Shown: positions 55,591 through 64,000 of the stretch, piece after piece | How positions within the stretch are numbered: position 1 is the stretch's first letter | Layout: each line of letters starts with the position of its first letter | Assembly (NCBI GenBank): GCA_017893485.1 | Contig: CM030362.1 | Location: 183,170,175-183,234,174 of the forward strand | Direction: 5' to 3' | Origin: Hemerocallis citrina | Lineage: Eukaryota; Streptophyta; Magnoliopsida; Asparagales; Asphodelaceae | DNA length: 64,000 nt | The notes under the pieces: model-generated | Seen by the model: only the letters and a program-made list of their open reading frames with translations | The model's database searches: none | What the model was told of the DNA's origin: nothing | Made by a program: the position numbers and the translations under genes

Positions 55591-56464
55591 CTTGATACTT
55601 GATGCCTGAGTACACCGCCCTATAAAGTCCACCACCAGGCTTAAATGTAACTGTTTGTATGTAGCAACCATGTGGTAAATAAATGGGACGCATGAAGTGC
55701 TACCTAGATAGAATTAAACAATAGATTTAAGAATAACTTGTCACTTGTACAAACTTGACACCTTACTTGAAACTTGTTACTCGATACTTATTACTTGAAA
55801 CTTGTTACTTGATGCTTGATACAACTACATGCTCACTTGTTACTTGTTCCTGCCACTTGTATTTGTTATCCGGTCCTGTTATTTGATTTTCCTTATTTGC
55901 TAGCTAGCCTCTTGAACTTCACTACTTATTGCATCCTTGTCAAATCATGTTGTATACTCTTGATTCCAAATCTTGTTTCATACTTTATTGCACTTATTTT
56001 CATACCCTTACTTGTACTACTTGCGGCCTGAACTTGCACTAAGGGTGTCTGTCTTTGTTTCTTTATTTTTCTTCTACATTATATGTATATACAGGTTTTG
56101 GAAATCAAAAGCCTGCTGGAGTTGGTGAGTAAACCATCTAGGCTTCGCTTGGAAAAACTTGCTTTAGTTATTTTGTATTTGAGTTTATTTAATCCTTGTT
56201 GCTACTTAAAACTTGTAATGGGCTTATAGTTTCGAAGTTTTTACTTTTGATCTAGATCTTGAATTTATTTAGGATATTTTTATATTTGTTTCAAATATAA
56301 TCTGTTGATTAATAAATTATTCATGCATGCGTGGCTGAGTATGTTTTGCTGTATTTCTTATTATGATGCTGAGTCGATCCTATAGCTTATGATTGATGAA
56401 AATTATTCGCGGGACTTTGTTACGTACTCGTATTCCATATCTTTTTGGGAAGCGGGGAGTGACA

Positions 56465-56469
56465 AGAAA
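56465..56469. other. Target-site duplication AGAAA (right) of solo LTR-B 2
   Basis: Copy of 52688-52692. Confidence 0.85.
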
Positions 56470-57250
56470 ACTTGCAAGAAAGCCTGAAACACTAGAAGTT
56501 TTTCTCGCAACCGAATCTTTGATGATCAAGTCAGTAGTTCAGAGTACTAATTGGGTTTTAGCGGTGAAAAGTTAATTACATGGTAATGGGGTGTGTGTGT
56601 GTGTGTGTGTGGTGAAAAGTTAATTACATGGTAATGGTGTGTGTATGTTGGGGGGGGGGGATGGGATATATTTACAAGCCTGAAATGGAGTAGTTTTATG
56701 AAGATTTCCCAACTGATTTGGGAGATTCTCTTAATCAATGAATCAAATCAATTAATATCTTCCTATGTTAGGGGATCTGATTGCCAACCAGGATTGGCTG
56801 GTGGATTCGCCTGCTTGGGCTGCAATTCAGCCTAAATCACTGGCTGATCTGAGATGGCCGGCATGAGGATGGCTCATGTTCTTGCTGTGGGCTTGTGGCA
56901 GTTGTCAAGTTACCATTTTGCCCTTAGGAACTTCGAGATTCGTGTTGGAATTGCACGGCCCTGATCAGCTGTAATTTTTACCCACATCATAAGCCCCTAA
57001 ATCCTGGAGGTTGGCGATAGCAACATTCAAGGAGTAGCTTTCACCTGAGGACCCTTGGGATTACATTCACAGTTATTGTGGGCAGTAAGCGTCTTTCGGA
57101 GCTCACGAATGATGCCTTCTAATTTTCATGGGTCCTTGAACTAGGTCTTCCAGAATTTTAGTTATTTTTCAGGATATTTAGTTTTTCTAACTAATTTTCC
57201 TGAATTTGAAATCAATTTCTAGGATTTTAATCCCCTATCTGGGCAAACAC
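56470..57250. other. LTR-like non-coding segment with a short duplication
   Basis: GGTGAAAAGTTAATTACATG is present twice (56565 and 56612 region) separated by a GT microsatellite, about 46 bp apart. The remainder is non-coding. Its position before hairpin array 2 suggests retroelement LTR or 3' DNA. Confidence 0.5.
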
Positions 57251-57254
57251 GAAT

Positions 57255-58085
57255 TCTCAATTGAACTGAGGGGCCTCATGTTGCTTCGGCAAGCCGATGC
57301 ATGAAGGCTCAGATGACTCTTTGAGGGAAGAGCCTCGATAGGGTTCGGCGAGCCGAGGAATTAAGGCTCGGGTGACTCTTGGAAGGATGAGCCTCGAACA
57401 TTTAGTAGTTTTCAGTAAGTGCTTCGGTTGAAGTGCCGAGGGACGAGCCAAGAGAAGTTAGGAGTTTTTCGTGAGTGGCTCAGATGACATGCCAGGGGAC
57501 GAAAAGAAAAATTGGAAATTTCACGAGTGGTTTAGATGACACGCAAATGAATGAACCATGTGAAATTGGAAGTTTTCCACGAGTGGTTCGGATGATAAGC
57601 CGAGGGACGAACCATGAAAAATTAAAGAGTGGTTTGGATGGTATGCCAATGAACAAGCCAAGCAAAATTTGATGATTTTCGCGAGTGGTTCAAGGGACGC
57701 GCCGAGGGACGAGCCAAACAAAATTAGGAGTTTTTTGTGAGTGGTTAGGATGACAAGCCGAGGGATGAAACATGCAAAATTAGGTGCTTATTGCGAGTTG
57801 TTCGGATAACACGCCGAGGGACGAGCAAAGAGAATTAGGATTTTTCATGAATGGTTCGGATGACATGCCAATGGACGAACCGTACAAAATTTTGATTTTT
57901 TCGTGAGCGAATAGGATGACAAGCATTGGGACAACCCATGCGAAATTGGGAGTTTTTTCGTGCGTGGTTCGGACGACTCGCCGAGGGACGAGCCATGCAA
58001 AATTTGCACTTTTTACGAATGGTTCTGATGACGCGCCGAAGGACAAACAATGGGAAATATGGAGTTTTTTCTCGAGTGGTTCGGA
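57255..58085. repeat. Hairpin array 2: about 15 units of 55-62 bp
   Basis: The core unit is GGTTCGGATGACACGCCGAG followed by GGACGAACC, then CATGCAAAATTAGGAG-TTTTTCGTGAGT. GGTTCG pairs with CGAACC and the inner CGG with CCG. Several units carry GGCTC with GAGCC instead, near 57308 and 57366, a paired change. Short frames on both strands repeat with the unit and are not genes. It ends at the LTR-B 3 insertion (58093). Confidence 0.88.
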
Positions 58086-58092
58086 TGACATG

Positions 58093-61000
58093 TGTCATGC
58101 CCCGCTTCCTGAAATACAGGATTACGAGCACGCAACTAAGGCCCAACGAATGATATATATGTAAATCATTCATAAACTGTAAAAATCAACTCAACAACAT
58201 GAAATATAATCACAACCACACATGCAAAATATAATCACATAAACAATGAATAACTTCAACAAAGATCCATAAAAAAATTATAAATAATATCCAACATCTA
58301 GGATAAACTTCGGGGCAAAACGTCTGGAAAATAATGTATCAAACATTAATAGTAGCTAGGGAAGAATGGAAACAGAAAATAAATGTAGGCTAAATATCCG
58401 GCTGTGTCTATTAGAATGTATGTTCACCAAGTCCTTCAGTCAGTTCATCTCCCGTACCTGCAAGCTCAACATCTAGAGTTTGGTGAAAAATATCTGTTAG
58501 AGCAAGTTATGGACAACAAGTAGCAAAAAGCAGCGAACAACTAAATATGACATAACAAGGAACAAGGAATAGAAACTAGGAATCATATGATCAAGAACGG
58601 GACAAGTAACAAGTGTAACATGTAAACGAGTAATGGAAAAGCATGTAACATGTAACATGGATCATGTAACTTGTAAACAAAAATCATGTAACTTATGAAT
58701 AGGTTTCATGCATGTGCTCAGTGTTAACCTTAAGTCTATCAATATTTTACTAATCCTGTCTAATGCACGCAATCATGCGTCCCATACCACAGGTTCAGGT
58801 GTATACAAAAAAGTTAACGTTTAGACTCTAATGGTGAATTCTATAGGGTCATGTACTCGGGTCTTGCAGTAACGTTAACAAGAATCATGTAATGTAAACA
58901 AGAACGTGTAACCGAAAATCGTGTAACCAGGTAATCATGTAAGCATGTAATCATGTAATGGAGTCTAGAGGTGGTCCCCGTAGTCTCAAGATGTGGCACT
59001 TAGTTCCATATAACTTGTAACTGAGTATCATGTAAACAAGAGTCACTATTACGAGAAACACGGGCCTCCTTCCGAGTACACTCTTCTATATTGTCAACTA
59101 CTAGATTTTTTCCTTATTATCCCGGCTTGTTATTCTTTTATTACAATTAAACATGAACAATAAACATGATCGGTAAACACGAACGGTAATATGATCGGTA
59201 AACATGGACATGCAATCAATAAAAACGGTATCAGTATAGGATCAAGGATGTATTAAGGGATATGCAATACATAGTATATATTTCAATTCATTTAATGCGA
59301 GAAATAAACCTATGTATATTAAAATACATAGACATACAATTTCTGGACAGCAGTACACTACTGTACAAAAACTCACTTTCCCGTTGCTACAGGAAAGATA
59401 ATTAAGTTCCGTCAGGAGTTCCCGAAACTAGACTCCCTTTCGGTTCCAATACATATTCATATGACATATTGTAATCACATTAGCTATGTGTATAATCTTA
59501 TTCTTTAATGGTTTCGTGTTCAGGCAGCATGACAAGGTCAAATTCTTATGTATAAAAGTTGATTGTAAATTCATTTAAAAATCTTATAAAAACCAGCTCT
59601 TAATATTTTCAGTAAAAACATGATTAATCTCAAGTCTAAATTATTAATTTAATCTATTGTTTCAATTAATTGTACATGGTAATGTATTTTCAGATTGTAT
59701 TCTGGAATTCAGATGTTACACCACGAGAATCTAAATATCTTGCAATCTGTATGTCAGATTGCAAAACCATCATATAATCTGGATTCCAGACACACATGGC
59801 TACAACTCTCATTTCATAAGTTTAAAATTATATTATCAGAAACTAGGTCAAAAATCTTGTTCTTTACTGAATTAGTGCTCTGGCTGCAACCTAGGGTCAT
59901 GTTATCATATATATATAACGGGTCTGGAAAATTATCGATTAATCTTATAAAAATTTTGAAGTAGCTCCTAATAATGTCTAGTAACAACCTAGTTAATGAC
60001 AAGGTTTAATTCTACTGCTAACATTTTATTTCAATTAATAATTCATGTCGATACGCTTGTAAACGACAATGTAGAAATTTAAACCTAGCATTGTTAAAAA
60101 TATGATAACTTGCAGTGTACAAATCGGAATTTAGATACATAGAAAGTTCTCGAAAATAGATTTACAGGGCTACAAATGTCGTTTACAAAGTTCTATCTAA
60201 TTATAACAGAAACTGGGTCAAAATCTCAACACAACATGGAATAAACGGCAGGCCAGCAAGTTGATTATTATTAATTAGCAACAAACGAGATACACAAGCA
60301 TATAACTCCATGGAAAATAATTAACAGGAATTTGTACTCAACATTAGGGTGGAATTCTACTATTGACAAAACAAACCATTATTTCCCTAACATTCAATTT
60401 CGGAATCAAGTTATAACATCATATCCAATCGAAAAGCATTCAAATAATCATTCTTTTATACAACACATTTCTAATCTGTGTTCGTGTAGTGTATGCATAT
60501 GATGATGTATAACAAGGTTTGGGTTCGAGTTAAGGAAATCGCATGAAAATAAAACTACTACTTGGTTTCTCTGATAAAACCGTAATAGCTTCTTTGAGAG
60601 ATATCAAGCAAATAAAATATAATAACTGAAATGGGAATTACTTGTCGAGATCAAAAGAAATTCATGAACTAGAACAACAAGTTGGTTCAAGGGGAACTTG
60701 CCTTAATAAAAAGTTTGCACGTGCGATAAGAAACAAAGGGAGGAAGAACAACAACACAACACATCGGTGACAGCGACAGCGCAAGCAAGAACGACAGCGG
60801 CAACACACAACAAGAAACAGCTACAAAAGTAACAGGCAGCGACAACAGAAGCAAGGACAACAGTGGCAAGGCAGCAACGTGTCGGGGTAGTTTGGGGCTT
60901 CGATGCTAGCTATTGGGAATCAGTGGCTAGCATCTTCAATGGCAGGGCAGCAAGGCAGAGAAGGCTAGCTCGATGGGTTTTTGCGGCTCCAGCGAGAGGT

Positions 61001-61651
61001 TGCCGCAAGGGCAGGTGGTAGTGGGGTGTAGCAGTCGTGGTGGAAGGCGGTGGCAAGGAGCTCAGAGATGGCATTCGAAGTTGCTGGCAATGGTCGTCGA
61101 TGGTGAAAGGAGGCAGTGCTGATGGTGGGGGGTTTCTCGAGCGGTGTAGTTGATGGCGGGTGTGAGGCAGGGATGGTAGATTAGGGTTCTCTTGTGGCGG
61201 CAATGGCAAGGTGGAGCGACGAAGGGGAAGGAGTTGCGATTGCGTAGCAAGGCAGCAAAGTGCAGGCATCGGCAATGGCAGGGGCTGACGACGGTGATGT
61301 GGTGAAGGACTCAGGAAGGTGCAGTGGTGGTGTAGGCGAGGATAGTGGCTGTAAGGGGACTCGGCAGTGATGGGTGCTGGGGGCTTCGGGGTCATCGGGA
61401 TGAGTGGAGGCCGTGAACAAGGTGGTCAGGGTTGCTATAGTGGAGTCAAGTTAGACGGAGAGGAGGAGCCTGCGGGGTGCAGTCAGGGGTCTGTCGACGG
61501 CTACAAAGGTGGAGATGGCAATGGGTTCGAGGGTGCGACGTCGGGGTTGTGATGTGCGGTGGCGCTCGAAGACGAAGGCAGACGGTGGTGCTTGGTGGGG
61601 CTCGAGAAGGTTGCAGGACTGATGGTCGGCATCAGGCGGTCACACGGTGGT
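58093..61651 (-). repeat. LTR-B copy 3, main part
   Basis: It begins TGTCATGCCCCGCTTCC, matching LTR-B 1, with shared blocks downstream (for example CAACTCAACAA). The GC-rich part at 60730-61650 gives Pro/Ser-rich open frames (up to 161 codons on the minus strand) without domains, as in the other copies. The TRIM splits it at 61652. The expected five-base duplication ACATG was not found on the right, so the right end is not resolved. Confidence 0.7.
61647..61651. other. Target-site duplication GTGGT (left) of TRIM
   Basis: It matches 62791-62795. Confidence 0.9.
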
Positions 61652-62083
61652 TGTAATGCCCTGTCCCAATACTAAGATAATTTATTTATCTATTTATTAT
61701 TTATTGTACAACTGCCCACCATAGGCTGCCTTTCAAAAGGTGGTTAATTAATTAGGTGACTCTTGATCATAGGCAATTATATTTATTATTTATTAACCTT
61801 GTTAAACTCCCGATATGGGATCAATTTGAATCCCATCCGCTGTTCTCTCTCACCTTGACGTCAGCTAGCACGGCCCCATATCCCGGGCCCTACTACCACA
61901 TCAGCAGGAAAGAATGCACAACGCCCTTTTCCTGTGCACGTGGGCCCCTCCTGCATGTGGCAGCGCTGCAGCAGTAGCAGCAGCCTGCTGTTGCTCTTCC
62001 GTCGGCTCCACTGCATAGCCAAAATCTCATACAAACCCCTTATAGAAAGCTCTATAGGGCAAGCCTCAAATTCCTCTTTATAT

Positions 62084-62114
<31 letters not shown>

Positions 62115-62148
62115 TATATTTTATCTCTTGAAATTACTGGGTGTTACA
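61652..62148 (-). repeat. TRIM 3' LTR
   Basis: 497 bp, with a (TA)n(CA)n microsatellite at 62084-62114. Confidence 0.9.
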
Positions 62149-62172
62149 TACACCACCCCCCCCCCCCCTTAG
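62149..62172 (-). other. TRIM polypurine tract
   Basis: A plus-strand run of about 16 C, so a G-rich purine tract on the element strand next to the 3' LTR. Confidence 0.75.
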
Positions 62173-62350
62173 GAATCAGCGTCCTCGCTGAGTACGGGGC
62201 ATGCACAACCTAGTGCATGATCTCCTTTCTAGCCGATTTGGAGTGGTGGTACAACCCTACCTGGGACTCTGGTTACATACCAGTGCACATCTACTAGCTC
62301 CATCTCAGGCATAACTACCACTTTATACCCACACACGGTGTCGAAAGTTG

Positions 62351-62362
62351 ACTTTGATACCA
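62351..62362 (-). other. TRIM primer-binding site
   Basis: Minus-strand TGGTATCAAAGT, two bases inside the LTR; a tRNA-Met-type site as in many TRIMs. Confidence 0.8.
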
Positions 62363-62364
62363 TT

Positions 62365-62790
62365 TGTAACGCCCCGCCCCAATACCCAGACAATTTATTT
62401 ATTTATTTATTATTTATAGTACAACTTCCCACCACAGGCTGCCTCTCAAAAGGTGGTTAATCAATTAGGTGACTCTTGATCGTAGGCAATTATATTTATT
62501 ATTTATTAATCTTGTTAAACTCTCGATATGGGATCAATTTGAATCTTATCCGCTGTTCTCTCTCACCCTGACATCAGCTAGCAGAGCCCCATATCCCGGG
62601 CCCTACTCCTACGTCAGCAGGAAAGAATGCACAATGCTCTTTTCCTATGCATGTGGGCTGCTGCTCTTCCGTGGGCCCCACTGCACAGCTGAAATCTCAT
62701 ACAAACCCCCAATAGAAAGCTCTATAGGGCAAGCCTCCAATTCCTCTTTATATTATATATATATATATATTGAAATTACAGGGTGTTACA
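62365..62790 (-). repeat. TRIM 5' LTR
   Basis: 426 bp, TGTAACGCCCC ... GGGTGTTACA. Confidence 0.9.
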
Positions 62791-62795
62791 GTGGT
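62791..62795. other. Target-site duplication GTGGT (right) of TRIM
   Basis: Copy of 61647-61651. Confidence 0.9.
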
Positions 62796-62830
62796 CGCGC
62801 GGTGGAGGTTAGCAACAAGCGGGGCGTTAG
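62796..62830 (-). repeat. LTR-B copy 3, continuation after TRIM
   Basis: GC-rich sequence continuing the GGTGGTCGCGCGGTGG context of 61640-61651. It breaks off where TGTAACCCATG begins. Confidence 0.5.
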
Positions 62831-64000
62831 TGTAACCCATGTTTTCATCTATACGTATTTTCTATGTATTTTTGTTTATAATTTCCTTTCCGCTCTCAAA
62901 TTCATTTTTGTTCATCTTGGACTTTCTATTAAAGTCAATTCTAAATATCAATTATATTTGTAGTTATTTTCAAACGATTATATACTTTAATTGTAGGAAT
63001 TTTATTCTTTTCTTATTTTAATTATTTATAATACTATTATTATTTGATTATTTTAATTAATTTGAAAACTATTTCTATAAAAATATTATTTGATTTATTA
63101 ATTTTGAACTTAAGCCCAATTATTGTCCATTACATAATTTATCTAAATTATTTATTTGGCAAAATATATTTAATCCCTAGTCCATATTATTTTATTATTT
63201 TATTATTCATTGAAGCCAAATATTTTATCCCTTCTATAATTATTTATTTTACTTTGTGAAGCTTAAACCTAAAGTCCAAGTCTATTAATCCATGCCCACA
63301 CTTTTTAACCCTAAACAAATCATATTGGATCCTGACCGAAACCCACATTTTAAAAATCCACTACCCAAAACTCAACCAGATCCCCTCATCTCTCATAAAT
63401 GCACCCATCCTCCCCTATTAATGCCCACTATCTCTTCCTGTAACCCCACACCCCCATAATCAATACCCATTATAATATTATTATATTATTGTACTATTTA
63501 ATCCTCTCTCACTCTCTCTTTCCCCCACCCACTCTCTCTCCCCGACTCTCTCTCTCTCTCACTCTCCCTCTCACCCCATCCTCTGTTTCCTCTACTCCGA
63601 AACTCATCTCCTCGATCACCTCCTCCTTCTACTCGAGCCCCCTGAGAGCCACTCGCGACCACCCATCGAGCGCTACATTTTCATCTTCTCCCTCGACGCA
63701 CCCCCTTCCTCGTCGCCACCGCCAACCACCAACCCATCACCTGCAAGCTCCCCCTCTACTGCCTTCATCCTCATAATTCTGCAACCGCCTCCTGTCTCCC
63801 CATCGACTGCTACTCACTGCGCGCGCTTCGCGCCCTGCACCACACCCCGCAGTCGCCACCCTCCTCGCATTCGCTCCCTCGAGCCACCACTACTGATCCA
63901 CCACCGCTCGACTACCCCGACCATCACCCCGTCGACTCACCCTGCCTCCGAAACCCAATCATAGCATCATCTCCATTGCTTGCCACCCTCCGCCGCACTC
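62831..64000 (+). repeat. LTR-B-like copy 4, left part, runs out of the window
   Basis: It starts TGTAACCCATGTTTTC, then AT-rich DNA, then CT-rich and GC-rich sequence (63490-64000), the same order as 52693-53900 in LTR-B 2 and facing copy 3 head to head. A Ser/Pro-rich frame at 63489-63776 lies in the GC-rich part and shows no domain. The boundary and family assignment rest on layout and short matches. Confidence 0.5.

Larger units (their letters stand above)
52693..56464 (+). mobile_element. Solo LTR-B copy 2 (3772 bp), opposite orientation to copy 1
   Basis: TGTAATTCCCGTTCC ... AGCGGGGAGTGACA with AGAAA on both sides. The reverse complement of its end (TGTCACTCCCCGCTTCC) matches the start of the LTRs at 36254 and 58093. 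It holds a long TTA/TTG-rich microsatellite (52950-53215), a GC-rich leader-like part (53470-53900) and short ATGAACTAGT repeats (55380-55580). No coding domain. Confidence 0.85.
61652..62790 (-). mobile_element. TRIM retrotransposon (1139 bp) nested in LTR-B 3
   Basis: Two LTRs (61652-62148, 497 bp; 62365-62790, 426 bp), both TGTAA(T/C)GCCC ... GGGTGTTACA, flank a 216-bp interior with no coding capacity. A minus-strand primer site TGGTATCAAAG and a polypurine tract at the other end give the orientation. GTGGT is duplicated on both sides. The left LTR has an extra block of about 46 bp (GGCAGCGCTGCAGCAGTAGC region near 61960) missing from the right one. Confidence 0.92.

Noticed and set aside
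60910..61395. 161-codon Pro/Ser-rich frame on the minus strand
   Set aside because: It lies in the GC-rich part of LTR-B 3, has no domain, and equivalent GC-rich parts of the other LTR-B copies give different frames.
58088..62840. ACATG as the target duplication of LTR-B 3
   Set aside because: ACATG precedes 58093, but only a loose match (CCCATG) is present near 62838, so the boundary stays open.

Overview
The window is nuclear DNA of a flowering plant, most likely a eudicot: AT-rich, dense in transposons, with plant-type gene fragments (an ARF B3 domain, a plant cysteine oxidase-like exon) and plant transposon clades (Tekay-like chromovirus, Tat-like gypsy, TNP2-type CACTA, plant L1 and RTE LINEs). 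I find no intact host gene. The species cannot be told from the sequence.

Layout. 1-2970: non-autonomous Copia-like LTR element on the minus strand (3' LTR cut by the window edge) inserted into the transposase gene of a CACTA element (2971-6550, minus strand). 6687-12842: a second, complete CACTA element with a 3-bp GAT duplication; it has no transposase but carries fragments of several host genes. 12843-14901: further CACTA terminal sequence, a MITE-like stretch, a (TA)n tract and two Helitron ends in tandem. 14902-28204: a truncated gypsy-type LTR (LTR-A) split by a young Tekay-like element (17577-28015; two 2752-bp LTRs; duplication TGTAA). 28205-35300: a Tat-like element reduced to gag and protease, followed by long arrays of about 60-bp hairpin-forming repeats. 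35300-40439: LTR-like DNA ending in Tat-type R-U5, interrupted by a 3081-bp solo LTR (LTR-B; TAGCT).

40699-46728: an L1 LINE with a perfect 17-bp duplication and an ORF2 broken only by two stop codons. 47073-52560: an old RTE LINE on the minus strand, split by a solo LTR-A (47242-50748; GCATT). 52693-56464: a solo LTR-B in the opposite orientation (AGAAA). 57255-58085: a second hairpin-repeat array, unrelated in sequence to the first but of the same design. 58093-62830: a further LTR-B copy, split by a TRIM (61652-62790; GTGGT). 62831-64000: start of an opposed LTR-B-like copy.

The genes do not form a pathway. What can be read is a nested insertion history, dated in relative terms by seven recovered target-site duplications. 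The points most worth following are the two hairpin arrays with paired stem changes, the gene-capturing CACTA element, a possible 74-nt intron joining gag and pol in the Tekay-like element, and the gag-protease-only Tat element. All repeat boundaries, identities and counts come from reading by eye, without alignment.
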